Below, piece by piece: positions 1-12,239 of a DNA stretch of 64,000 bases. Source of the DNA: Haliclystus octoradiatus (Eukaryota > Cnidaria > Staurozoa > Stauromedusae > Haliclystidae). The number at the start of each line of letters is the position of its first letter. The first letter of the stretch is position 1. The DNA lies in NCBI GenBank assembly GCA_916610825.1, contig CAKAJK010000007.1:62001-126000 (forward strand), read 5' to 3'. Both the position numbers and the translations under genes were made by a program. A model generated the notes under the pieces. It worked only from the letters and a program-made list of their open reading frames with translations, searched no databases and was not told where the DNA came from.

Positions 1-7
1 CGTGTTT
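1..7 (+). repeat. 3' tail of a monomer cut by the window start
   Basis: The seven bases cgtgttt are the end of a B-type downstream half whose start lies outside the window. The array therefore continues to the left. Confidence 0.9.
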
Positions 8-152
8 GAAGATTTCCTTTGTGTAAAGTTGAAAATTTGAAACTGTTAAATAGAAATTTTGAATACAATATTCTTGTTCAGAATTTTTCACTGATTCCAA
101 ATATACTATTTGTGAAATGACTGCTCAAGTATAACTCGAGTAATTCGTGTTT
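8..152 (+). repeat. A/B hybrid monomer 1 (145 bp)
   Basis: The A upstream half, with tttgtgtaaag and agaaatttt, joins an A-type core (tttttcac). It then continues with a B tail reading tgactgctcaag and taattcgtg, and the next gaagatttcc follows directly. The switch lies between tttttcac and gaaatg. The following dimer carries gtaaaatag in place of gttaaatag. Confidence 0.95.
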
Positions 153-451
153 GAAGATTTCCTTTGTTTAAAGTTGAAAATTTGAAACTGTAAAATAGAA
201 GTTTTGAATACAATATTCTTGTTCAGAATTTTTCACTGATTCCAAATATACTATTTGTGAAACGATTAAGCCATTATAACTCGAGAAATTCTTGTTTTAG
301 TTTGACATACAAAACTTTGTTAAAATTCGAAATTTCAAAACTGTACATTTTAAACTTTTGAGAACATTATTCTTGTTCAGAATTTTGCACTGATTCCAAA
401 TATACTATTTGTGAAATGACTGCTTAACTATAACTCGAGTAATTCGTGTTT

Positions 452-596
452 GAAGATTTCCTTTGTTTAAAGTTGAAAATTTGAAACTGTTAAATAGAAG
501 TTTTGAATACAATATTCTTGTTCAGAATTTTTCACTGATTCCAAATATACTATTTGTGAAACGATTACGCCATTATAACTCGAGAATTTCTTGTTT
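452..596 (+). repeat. Monomer A, representative copy (145 bp)
   Basis: This is the first half of the dimer 452-750. It runs from gaagatttcc to the attcttgttt before tagtttgac (this copy has the variant atttcttgttt). The first 62 bp (452-513) are the A-specific upstream part, rich in short A and T runs. The core is 514-561. The downstream part (562-596) carries cgattacgcc and taactcgag. Variants across the array include tttgtttaaag / tttgtttgaag / ttgttaaaag near the start, agaagt / agaggt, cgattacg / cgattaag / cggttacg, and ctcgag / ctcggg. Confidence 0.95.
514..561. other. 48-bp core conserved between A and B (A copy; B copy at 668-715)
   Basis: From attcttgttcag to atttgtgaaa the A and B monomers match at 47 of 48 bases, while the flanking upstream halves are strongly diverged. 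All solitary hybrid monomers switch between A and B sequence inside or next to this core. It could be a protein-binding segment under constraint, a segment kept alike by gene conversion, or both; sequence alone does not decide. Recurring core variants are tatattatatgtg (zone 1, B), tttttac and tattattg (zones 2 and 3, A), and actaattgtg (zone 2, B). Confidence 0.7.
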
Positions 597-750
597 TAGT
601 TTGACATACAAAACTTTGTTAAAATTCGAAATTTCAAAACTGTACATTTTAAACTTTTGAGAACATTATTCTTGTTCAGAATTTTGCACTGATTCCAAAT
701 ATACTATTTGTGAAATGATTGCTCAACTATAACTCGAGTAATTCGTGTTT
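597..750 (+). repeat. Monomer B, representative copy (154 bp)
   Basis: This is the second half of the dimer 452-750, from tagtttgac to cgtgttt. The B-specific upstream part is 71 bp (597-667), 9 bp longer than in A, and includes the TTCGAA site in aaattcgaaatttc. The core (668-715) differs from the A core at one base: ttttgcac instead of tttttcac. Downstream it reads tgattgctcaac or tgactgctcaac, then taactcgagtaattcgtg. A and B are recognisable as ancient duplicates of one roughly 150-bp ancestor. Confidence 0.95.
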
Positions 751-1647
751 GAAGATTTCCCTTGTTTAAAGTTGAAAATTTGAAACTGTTAAATAGAAGT
801 TTTGAATACAATATTCTTGTTCAGAATTTTTCACTGATTCCAAATATACTATTTGTGAAACGATTAAGCCATTATAACTCGAGAAATTCTTGTTTTAGTT
901 TGACGTACAAAACTTTGTTAAAATTCGAAATTTCAAAACTGTACATTTTAAACTTTTGAGAACATTATTCTTGTTCAGAATTTTGCACTGATTCCAAATA
1001 TATTATATGTGAAATGATTGCTCAACTATAACTCGAGTAATTCGTGTTTGAAGATTTCCTTTGTTAAAAGTTGAAAATTTGAGACTGTTAAATAGAAGTT
1101 TTGAATACAATATTCTTGTTCAGAATTTTTCACTGATTCCAAATATACTATTTGTGAAACGATTAAGCCTTTATAACTCGAGAAATTCTTGTTTTAGTTT
1201 GACGTACAAAACTTTGTTAAAATTCGAAATTTCAAAACTGTACATTTTAAACTTTTGAGAACATTATTCTTGTTCAGAATTTTGCACTGATTCCAAATAT
1301 ACTATTTGTGAAATGATTGCTCAACTATAACTCGAGTAATTCGTGTTTGAAGATTTCCCTTGTTTAAAGTTGAAAATTTGAAACTGTTAAATAGAAGTTT
1401 TGAATACAATATTCTTGTTCAGAATTTTTCACTGATTCCAAATATACTATTTGTGAAACGATTAAGCCATTATAACTCGGGAAATTCTTGTTTTAGTTTG
1501 ACGTACAAAACTTTGTTAAAATTCGAAATTTCAAAACTGTACATTTTAAACTTTTGAGAACATTATTCTTGTTCAGAATTTTGCACTGATTCCAAATATA
1601 CTATTTGTGAAATGACTGCTCAACTATAACTCGAGTAATTCGTGTTT

Positions 1648-1792
1648 GAAGATTTCCTTTGTGTAAAGTTGAAAATTTGAAACTGTTAAATAGAAATTTT
1701 GAATACAATATTCTTGTTCAGAATTTTTCACTGATTCCAAATATACTATTTGTGAAATGACTGCTCAAGTATAACTCGAGTAATTCGTGTTT
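1648..1792 (+). repeat. A/B hybrid monomer 2 (145 bp)
   Basis: Same structure as the copy at 8, offset by 1640 bp. Unlike the other zone 1 copies, the dimer that follows has gttaaatag, and the B monomer before it lacks the ttatcc variant. Confidence 0.95.
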
Positions 1793-3287
1793 GAAGATTT
1801 CCTTTGTTTAAAGTTGAAAATTTGAAACTGTTAAATAGAAGTTTTGAATACAATATTCTTGTTCAGAATTTTTCACTGATTCCAAATATACTATTTGTGA
1901 AACGATTACGCCATTATAACTCGAGAAATTCTTGTTTTAGTTTGACATACAAAACTTTGTTAAAATTCGAAATTTCAAAACTGTACATTTTAAACTTTTG
2001 AGAACATTATTCTTGTTCAGAATTTTGCACTGATTCCAAATATACTATTTGTGAAATGACTGCTTAACTATAACTCGAGTAATTCGTGTTTGAAGATTTC
2101 CTTTGTTTAAAGTTGAAAATTTGAAACTGTTAAATAGAAGTTTTGAATACAATATTCTTGTTCAGAATTTTTCACTGATTCCAAATATACTATTTGTGAA
2201 ACGATTACGCCATTATAACTCGAGAATTTCTTGTTTTAGTTTGACATACAAAACTTTGTTAAAATTCGAAATTTCAAAACTGTACATTTTAAACTTTTGA
2301 GAACATTATTCTTGTTCAGAATTTTGCACTGATTCCAAATATACTATTTGTGAAATGATTGCTCAACTATAACTCGAGTAATTCGTGTTTGAAGATTTCC
2401 CTTGTTTAAAGTTGAAAATTTGAAACTGTTAAATAGAAGTTTTGAATACAATATTCTTGTTCAGAATTTTTCACTGATTCCAAATATACTATTTGTGAAA
2501 CGATTAAGCCATTATAACTCGAGAAATTCTTGTTTTAGTTTGACGTACAAAACTTTGTTAAAATTCGAAATTTCAAAACTGTACATTTTAAACTTTTGAG
2601 AACATTATTCTTGTTCAGAATTTTGCACTGATTCCAAATATATTATATGTGAAATGATTGCTCAACTATAACTCGAGTAATTCGTGTTTGAAGATTTCCT
2701 TTGTTAAAAGTTGAAAATTTGAGACTGTTAAATAGAAGTTTTGAATACAATATTCTTGTTCAGAATTTTTCACTGATTCCAAATATACTATTTGTGAAAC
2801 GATTAAGCCTTTATAACTCGAGAAATTCTTGTTTTAGTTTGACGTACAAAACTTTGTTAAAATTCGAAATTTCAAAACTGTACATTTTAAACTTTTGAGA
2901 ACATTATTCTTGTTCAGAATTTTGCACTGATTCCAAATATACTATTTGTGAAATGATTGCTCAACTATAACTCGAGTAATTCGTGTTTGAAGATTTCCTT
3001 TGTTAAAAGTTGAAAATTTGAGACTGTTAAATAGAAGTTTTGAATACAATATTCTTGTTCAGAATTTTTCACTGATTCCAAATATACTATTTGTGAAACG
3101 ATTAAGCCTTTATAACTCGAGAAATTCTTGTTTTAGTTTGACGTACAAAACTTTGTTAAAATTCGAAATTTCAAAACTGTACATTTTAAACTTTTGAGAA
3201 CATTATTCTTGTTCAGAATTTTGCACTGATTCCAAATATACTATTTGTGAAATGATTGCTCAACTATAACTCGAGTAATTCGTGTTT

Positions 3288-6200
3288 GAAGATTTCCCTT
3301 GTTTAAAGTTGAAAATTTGAAACTGTTAAATAGAAGTTTTGAATACAATATTCTTGTTCAGAATTTTTCACTGATTCCAAATATACTATTTGTGAAACGA
3401 TTAAGCCATTATAACTCGGGAAATTCTTGTTTTAGTTTGACGTACAAAACTTTGTTAAAATTCGAAATTTCAAAACTGTACATTTTAAACTTTTGAGAAC
3501 ATTATTCTTGTTCAGAATTTTGCACTGATTCCAAATATACTATTTGTGAAATGATTGCTCAACTATAACTCGAGTAATTCGTGTTTGAAGATTTCCCTTG
3601 TTTAAAGTTGAAAATTTGAAACTGTTAAATAGAAGTTTTGAATACAATATTCTTGTTCAGAATTTTTCACTGATTCCAAATATACTATTTGTGAAACGAT
3701 TAAGCCATTATAACTCGGGAAATTCTTGTTTTAGTTTGACGTACAAAACTTTGTTAAAATTCGAAATTTCAAAACTGTACATTTTAAACTTTTGAGAACA
3801 TTATTCTTGTCCAGAATTTTGCACTGATTCCAAATATACTATTTGTGAAATGACTGCTCAACTATAACTCGAGTAATTCGTGTTTGAAGATTTCCTTTGT
3901 TTGAAGTTGAAAATTTGAAACTGTTAAATAGAAGTTTTGAATACAATATTCTTGTTCAGAATTTTTCACTGATTCCAAATATACTATTTGTGAAACGATT
4001 AAGCCATTATAACTCGAGAAATTCTTGTTTTAGTTTGACGTACAAAACTTTGTTAAAATTCGAAATTTCAAAACTGTACATTTTAAACTTTTGAGAACAT
4101 TATTCTTGTTCAGAATTTTGCACTGATTCCAAATATATTATATGTGAAATGATTGCTCAACTATAACTCGAGTAATTCGTGTTTGAAGATTTCCTTTGTT
4201 AAAAGTTGAAAATTTGAGACTGTTAAATAGAAGTTTTGAATACAATATTCTTGTTCAGAATTTTTCACTGATTCCAAATATACTATTTGTGAAACGATTA
4301 AGCCATTATAACTCGGGAAATTCTTGTTTTAGTTTGACGTACAAAACTTTGTTAAAATTCGAAATTTCAAAACTGTACATTTTAAACTTTTGAGAACATT
4401 ATTCTTGTCCAGAATTTTGCACTGATTCCAAATATACTATTTGTGAAATGACTGCTCAACTATAACTCGAGTAATTCGTGTTTGAAGATTTCCTTTGTTT
4501 GAAGTTGAAAATTTGAAACTGTTAAATAGAAGTTTTGAATACAATATTCTTGTTCAGAATTTTTCACTGATTCCAAATATACTATTTGTGAAACGATTAA
4601 GCCATTATAACTCGAGAAATTCTTGTTTTAGTTTGACGTACAAAACTTTGTTAAAATTCGAAATTTCAAAACTGTACATTTTAAACTTTTGAGAACATTA
4701 TTCTTGTTCAGAATTTTGCACTGATTCCAAATATATTATATGTGAAATGATTGCTCAACTATAACTCGAGTAATTCGTGTTTGAAGATTTCCTTTGTTAA
4801 AAGTTGAAAATTTGAGACTGTTAAATAGAAGTTTTGAATACAATATTCTTGTTCAGAATTTTTCACTGATTCCAAATATACTATTTGTGAAACGATTAAG
4901 CCTTTATAACTCGAGAAATTCTTGTTTTAGTTTGACGTACAAAACTTTGTTAAAATTCGAAATTTCAAAACTGTACATTTTAAACTTTTGAGAACATTAT
5001 TCTTGTTCAGAATTTTGCACTGATTCCAAATATACTATTTGTGAAATGATTGCTCAACTATAACTCGAGTAATTCGTGTTTGAAGATTTCCCTTGTTTAA
5101 AGTTGAAAATTTGAAACTGTTAAATAGAAGTTTTGAATACAATATTCTTGTTCAGAATTTTTCACTGATTCCAAATATACTATTTGTGAAACGATTAAGC
5201 CATTATAACTCGGGAAATTCTTGTTTTAGTTTGACGTACAAAACTTTGTTAAAATTCGAAATTTCAAAACTGTACATTTTTAACTTTTGAGAACATTATT
5301 CTTGTTCAAAATTTTGCACTGATTCCAAATATACTATTTGTGAAATGATTGCTCAGCTATAACTCGAGTAATTCGTGTTTGAAGATTTCCTTTGTTTAAA
5401 GTTGAAAATTTGAAACTGTTAAATAGAGGTTTTGAATACAATATTCTTGTTCAGAATTTTTCACTGATTCCAAATATACTATTTGTGAAACGATTACGCC
5501 ATTATAACTCGAGAAATTCTTGTTTTAGTTTGACATACAAAACTTTGTTAAAATTCGAAATTTCAAAACTGTACATTTTAAACTTTTGAGAACATTATTC
5601 TTGTTCAGAATTTTGCACTGATTCCAAATATACTATTTGTGAAATGATTGCTCAACTATAACTCGAGTAATTCGTGTTTGAAGATTTCCTTTGTTTGAAG
5701 TTGAAAATTTGAAACTGTTAAATAGAAGTTTTGAATACAATATTCTTGTTCAGAATTTTTCACTGATTCCAAATATACTATTTGTGAAACGATTAAGCCA
5801 TTATAACTCGAGAAATTCTTGTTTTAGTTTGACGTACAAAACTTTGTTAAAATTCGAAATTTCAAAACTGTACATTTTAAACTTTTGAGAACATTATTCT
5901 TGTTCAGAATTTTGCACTGATTCCAAATATACTATTTGTGAAATGATTGCTCAACTATAACTCGAGTAATTCGTGTTTGAAGATTTCCTTTGTTTGAAGT
6001 TGAAAATTTGAAACTGTTAAATAGAGGTTTTAAATACAATATTCTTGTTCAGAATTTTTCACTGATTCCAAATATACTATTTGTGAAACGATTACGCCAT
6101 TATAACTCGAGAAATTCTTGTTTTAGTTTGACATACAAAACTTTGTTAAAATTCGAAATTTCAAAACTGTACATTTTAAACTTTTGAGAACATTATTCTT

Positions 6201-8370
6201 GTTCAGAATTTTGCACTGATTCCAAATATACTATTTGTGAAATGATTGCTCAACTATAACTCGAGTAATTCGTGTTTGAAGATTTCCTTTGTTTGAAGTT
6301 GAAAATTTGAAACTGTTAAATAGAAGTTTTGAATACAATATTCTTGTTCAGAATTTTTCACTGATTCCAAATATACTATTTGTGAAACGATTAAGCCATT
6401 ATAACTCGAGAAATTCTTGTTTTAGTTTGACGTACAAAACTTTGTTAAAATTCGAAATTTCAAAACTGTACATTTTAAACTTTTGAGAACATTATTCTTG
6501 TTCAGAATTTTGCACTGATTCCAAATATATTATATGTGAAATGATTGCTCAACTATAACTCGAGTAATTCGTGTTTGAAGATTTCCTTTGTTAAAAGTTG
6601 AAAATTTGAGACTGTTAAATAGAAGTTTTGAATACAATATTCTTGTTCAGAATTTTTCACTGATTCCAAATATACTATTTGTGAAACGATTAAGCCTTTA
6701 TAACTCGAGAAATTCTTGTTTTAGTTTGACGTACAAAACTTTGTTAAAATTCGAAATTTCAAAACTGTACATTTTAAACTTTTGAGAACATTATTCTTGT
6801 TCAGAATTTTGCACTGATTCCAAATATACTATTTGTGAAATGATTGCTCAACTATAACTCGAGTAATTCGTGTTTGAAGATTTCCCTTGTTTAAAGTTGA
6901 AAATTTGAAACTGTTAAATAGAAGTTTTGAATACAATATTCTTGTTCAGAATTTTTCACTGATTCCAAATATACTATTTGTGAAACGATTAAGCCATTAT
7001 AACTCGGGAAATTCTTGTTTTAGTTTGACGTACAAAACTTTGTTAAAATTCGAAATTTCAAAACTGTACATTTTTAACTTTTGAGAACATTATTCTTGTT
7101 CAAAATTTTGCACTGATTCCAAATATACTATTTGTGAAATGATTGCTCAGCTATAACTCGAGTAATTCGTGTTTGAAGATTTCCTTTGTTTAAAGTTGAA
7201 AATTTGAAACTGTTAAATAGAGGTTTTGAATACAATATTCTTGTTCAGAATTTTTCACTGATTCCAAATATACTATTTGTGAAACGATTACGCCATTATA
7301 ACTCGAGAAATTCTTGTTTTAGTTTGACATACAAAACTTTGTTAAAATTCGAAATTTCAAAACTGTACATTTTAAACTTTTGAGAACATTATTCTTGTTC
7401 AGAATTTTGCACTGATTCCAAATATACTATTTGTGAAATGACTGCTCAACTATAACTCGAGTAATTCGTGTTTGAAGATTTCCTTTGTTTAAAGTTGAAA
7501 ATTTGAAACTGTTAAATAGAAGTTTTGAATACAATATTCTTGTTCAGAATTTTTCACTGATTCCAAATATACTATTTGTGAAACGATTACGCCATTATAA
7601 CTCGAGAAATTCTTGTTTTAGTTTGACATACAAAACTTTGTTAAAATTCGAAATTTCAAAACTGTACATTTTAAACTTTTGAGAACATTATTCTTGTCCA
7701 GAATTTTGCACTGATTCCAAATATACTATTTGTGAAATGACTGCTCAACTATAACTCGAGTAATTCGTGTTTGAAGATTTCCTTTGTTTGAAGTTGAAAA
7801 TTTGAAACTGTTAAATAGAAGTTTTGAATACAATATTCTTGTTCAGAATTTTTCACTGATTCCAAATATACTATTTGTGAAACGATTAAGCCATTATAAC
7901 TCGAGAAATTCTTGTTTTAGTTTGACGTACAAAACTTTGTTAAAATTCGAAATTTCAAAACTGTACATTTTAAACTTTTGAGAACATTATTCTTGTTCAG
8001 AATTTTGCACTGATTCCAAATATATTATATGTGAAATGATTGCTCAACTATAACTCGAGTAATTCGTGTTTGAAGATTTCCTTTGTTAAAAGTTGAAAAT
8101 TTGAGACTGTTAAATAGAAGTTTTGAATACAATATTCTTGTTCAGAATTTTTCACTGATTCCAAATATACTATTTGTGAAACGATTAAGCCTTTATAACT
8201 CGAGAAATTCTTGTTTTAGTTTGACGTACAAAACTTTGTTAAAATTCGAAATTTCAAAACTGTACATTTTAAACTTTTGAGAACATTATCCTTGTTCAGA
8301 ATTTTGCACTGATTCCAAATATACTATTTGTGAAATGACTGCTCAACTATAACTCGAGTAATTCGTGTTT
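3288..8370 (+). repeat. Seventeen dimers without hybrids, with an internal 1794-bp period
   Basis: The dimer order starting at 4484, 4783, 5082, 5381 recurs at 6278, 6577, 6876, 7175, an offset of six dimers. Shared markers are tgtttgaag, the ttgttaaaag form, catttttaac with gttcaaaatttt, and agaggt. Confidence 0.8.
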
Positions 8371-8515
8371 GAAGATTTCCTTTGTGTAAAGTTGAAAATT
8401 TGAAACTGTTAAATAGAAATTTTGAATACAATATTCTTGTTCAGAATTTTTCACTGATTCCAAATATACTATTTGTGAAATGACTGCTCAAGTATAACTC
8501 GAGTAATTCGTGTTT
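8371..8515 (+). repeat. A/B hybrid monomer 3 (145 bp)
   Basis: It comes after 22 dimers without a hybrid. The B monomer before it carries acattatccttg, a variant that precedes every later zone 1 hybrid. Confidence 0.95.
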
Positions 8516-10010
8516 GAAGATTTCCTTTGTTTAAAGTTGAAAATTTGAAACTGTAAAATAGAAGTTTTGAATACAATATTCTTGTTCAGAATTTTTCACT
8601 GATTCCAAATATACTATTTGTGAAACGATTAAGCCATTATAACTCGGGAAATTCTTGTTTTAGTTTGACGTACAAAACTTTGTTAAAATTCGAAATTTCA
8701 AAACTGTACATTTTTAACTTTTGAGAACATTATTCTTGTTCAAAATTTTGCACTGATTCCAAATATACTATTTGTGAAATGATTGCTCAGCTATAACTCG
8801 AGTAATTCGTGTTTGAAGATTTCCTTTGTTTAAAGTTGAAAATTTGAAACTGTTAAATAGAGGTTTTGAATACAATATTCTTGTTCAGAATTTTTCACTG
8901 ATTCCAAATATACTATTTGTGAAACGATTACGCCATTATAACTCGAGAAATTCTTGTTTTAGTTTGACATACAAAACTTTGTTAAAATTCGAAATTTCAA
9001 AACTGTACATTTTAAACTTTTGAGAACATTATTCTTGTTCAGAATTTTGCACTGATTCCAAATATACTATTTGTGAAATGACTGCTCAACTATAACTCGA
9101 GTAATTCGTGTTTGAAGATTTCCTTTGTTTAAAGTTGAAAATTTGAAACTGTTAAATAGAAGTTTTGAATACAATATTCTTGTTCAGAATTTTTCACTGA
9201 TTCCAAATATACTATTTGTGAAACGATTACGCCATTATAACTCGAGAAATTCTTGTTTTAGTTTGACATACAAAACTTTGTTAAAATTCGAAATTTCAAA
9301 ACTGTACATTTTAAACTTTTGAGAACATTATTCTTGTCCAGAATTTTGCACTGATTCCAAATATACTATTTGTGAAATGACTGCTCAACTATAACTCGAG
9401 TAATTCGTGTTTGAAGATTTCCTTTGTTTGAAGTTGAAAATTTGAAACTGTTAAATAGAAGTTTTGAATACAATATTCTTGTTCAGAATTTTTCACTGAT
9501 TCCAAATATACTATTTGTGAAACGATTAAGCCATTATAACTCGAGAAATTCTTGTTTTAGTTTGACGTACAAAACTTTGTTAAAATTCGAAATTTCAAAA
9601 CTGTACATTTTAAACTTTTGAGAACATTATTCTTGTTCAGAATTTTGCACTGATTCCAAATATATTATATGTGAAATGATTGCTCAACTATAACTCGAGT
9701 AATTCGTGTTTGAAGATTTCCTTCGTTAAAAGTTGAAAATTTGAGACTGTTAAATAGAAGTTTTGAATACAATATTCTTGTTCAGAATTTTTCACTGATT
9801 CCAAATATACTATTTGTGAAACGATTAAGCCTTTATAACTCGAGAAATTCTTGTTTTAGTTTGACGTACAAAACTTTGTTAAAATTCGAAATTTCAAAAC
9901 TGTACATTTTAAACTTTTGAGAACATTATCCTTGTTCAGAATTTTGCACTGATTCCAAATATACTATTTGTGAAATGACTGCTCAACTATAACTCGAGTA
10001 ATTCGTGTTT

Positions 10011-10155
10011 GAAGATTTCCTTTGTGTAAAGTTGAAAATTTGAAACTGTTAAATAGAAATTTTGAATACAATATTCTTGTTCAGAATTTTTCACTGATTC
10101 CAAATATACTATTTGTGAAATGACTGCTCAAGTATAACTCGAGTAATTCGTGTTT
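10011..10155 (+). repeat. A/B hybrid monomer 4 (145 bp)
   Basis: It repeats the copy at 8371 at a 1640-bp offset. The dimer before it (9712) has a private cttcgttaaaag. Confidence 0.95.
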
Positions 10156-11052
10156 GAAGATTTCCTTTGTTTAAAGTTGAAAATTTGAAACTGTAAAATA
10201 GAAGTTTTGAATACAATATTCTTGTTCAGAATTTTTCACTGATTCCAAATATACTATTTGTGAAACGATTACGCCATTATAACTCGAGAAATTCTTGTTT
10301 TAGTTTGACATACAAAACTTTGTTAAAATTCGAAATTTCAAAACTGTACATTTTAAACTTTTGAGAACATTATTCTTGTTCAGAATTTTGCACTGATTCC
10401 AAATATACTATTTGTGAAATGACTGCTTAACTATAACTCGAGTAATTCGTGTTTGAAGATTTCCTTTGTTTAAAGTTGAAAATTTGAAACTGTTAAATAG
10501 AAGTTTTGAATACAATATTCTTGTTCAGAATTTTTCACTGATTCCAATTATACTATTTGTGAAACGATTACGCCATTATAACTCGAGAATTTCTTGTTTT
10601 AGTTTGACATACAAAACTTTGTTAAAATTCGAAATTTCAAAACTGTACATTTTAAACTTTTGAGAACATTATTCTTGTTCAGAATTTTGCACTGATTCCA
10701 AATATACTATTTGTGAAATGATTGCTCAACTATAACTCGAGTAATTCGTGTTTGAAGATTTCCCTTGTTTAAAGTTGAAAATTTGAAACTGTTAAATAGA
10801 AGTTTTGAATACAATATTCTTGTTCAGAATTTTTCACTGATTCCAAATATACTATTTGTGAAACGATTAAGCCATTATAACTCGAGAAATTCTTGTTTTA
10901 GTTTGACGTACAAAACTTTGTTAAAATTCGAAATTTCAAAACTGTACATTTTAAACTTTTGAGAACATTATCCTTGTTCAGAATTTTGCACTGATTCCAA
11001 ATATACTATTTGTGAAATGACTGCTCAACTATAACTCGAGTAATTCGTGTTT

Positions 11053-11197
11053 GAAGATTTCCTTTGTGTAAAGTTGAAAATTTGAAACTGTTAAATAGAA
11101 ATTTTGAATACAATATTCTTGTTCAGAATTTTTCACTGATTCCAAATATACTATTTGTGAAATGACTGCTCAAGTATAACTCGAGTAATTCGTGTTT
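11053..11197 (+). repeat. A/B hybrid monomer 5 (145 bp)
   Basis: First of the 1042-bp steps (hybrid plus three dimers). It is followed by a gtaaaatag dimer at 11198. Confidence 0.95.
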
Positions 11198-12094
11198 GAA
11201 GATTTCCTTTGTTTAAAGTTGAAAATTTGAAACTGTAAAATAGAAGTTTTGAATACAATATTCTTGTTCAGAATTTTTCACTGATTCCAAATATACTATT
11301 TGTGAAACGATTACGCCATTATAACTCGAGAAATTCTTGTTTTAGTTTGACATACAAAACTTTGTTAAAATTCGAAATTTCAAAACTGTACATTTTAAAC
11401 TTTTGAGAACATTATTCTTGTCCAGAATTTTGCACTGATTCCAAATATACTATTTGTGAAATGACTGCTCAACTATAACTCGAGTAATTCGTGTTTGAAG
11501 ATTTCCTTTGTTTGAAGTTGAAAATTTGAAACTGTTAAATAGAAGTTTTGAATACAATATTCTTGTTCAGAATTTTTCACTGATTCCAAATATACTATTT
11601 GTGAAACGATTAAGCCATTATAACTCGAGAAATTCTTGTTTTAGTTTGACGTACAAAACTTTGTTAAAATTCGAAATTTCAAAACTGTACATTTTAAACT
11701 TTTGAGAACATTATTCTTGTTCAGAATTTTGCACTGATTCCAAATATATTATATGTGAAATGATTGCTCAACTATAACTCGAGTAATTCGTGTTTGAAGA
11801 TTTCCTTTGTTAAAAGTTGAAAATTTGAGACTGTTAAATAGAAGTTTTGAATACAATATTCTTGTTCAGAATTTTTCACTGATTCCAAATATACTATTTG
11901 TGAAACGATTAAGCCTTTATAACTCGAGAAATTCTTGTTTTAGTTTGACGTACAAAACTTTGTTAAAATTCGAAATTTCAAAACTGTACATTTTAAACTT
12001 TTGAGAACATTATCCTTGTTCAGAATTTTGCACTGATTCCAAATATACTATTTGTGAAATGACTGCTCAACTATAACTCGAGTAATTCTTGTTT

Positions 12095-12239
12095 GAAGAT
12101 TTCCTTTGTGTAAAGTTGAAAATTTGAAACTGTTAAATAGAAATTTTGAATACAATATTCTTGTTCAGAATTTTTCACTGATTCCAAATATACTATTTGT
12201 GAAATGACTGCTCAAGTATAACTCGAGTAATTCGTGTTT
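12095..12239 (+). repeat. A/B hybrid monomer 6 (145 bp)
   Basis: The tail just before it reads taattcttgtttgaag, a private change from taattcgtg. It is again one 1042-bp step on. Confidence 0.95.

Larger units (their letters stand above)
8..3287 (+). repeat. 1640-bp higher-order repeat, two copies
   Basis: The block 8-1647 (one hybrid plus five dimers, 11 monomers) is followed by a second copy from 1648. Dimers at 452, 751 and 1050 recur at 2092, 2391 and 2690 with their private variants (ctcgagaatttc at 452 and 2092). The fifth dimer differs: 2989 is a copy of 2690, not of 1349, so the copies diverge by a local dimer duplication. Confidence 0.85.
7474..10753 (+). repeat. 1640-bp repeat, later pair in zone 1
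   Basis: Units starting at 7474, 7773, 8072 and the hybrid 8371 recur at 9114, 9413, 9712 and 10011. Length and composition (five dimers and one hybrid) match the pair at the window start. The dimer orders differ partly: here agaggt and gtccag dimers are included. Confidence 0.82.

Noticed and set aside
562-596. CENP-B box
   Set aside because: The A tail with ctcggg resembles only the last bases of the box (a..cggga). The required ttcg at the other end is missing, so no site is called.
601-640. Bacterial-type promoter suggested by ttgaca in B monomers
   Set aside because: No tataat-like box stands about 17 bases downstream. The motif is part of a repeat present about 200 times, and many copies read ttgacg.
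463-660. 65-codon open frame, repeated with small changes in most dimers
   Set aside because: It starts only at TTG, has no ribosome-binding site or ATG, and varies exactly as the satellite varies. Several copies carry stops. The sequence looks eukaryotic and non-coding, so no CDS is called.
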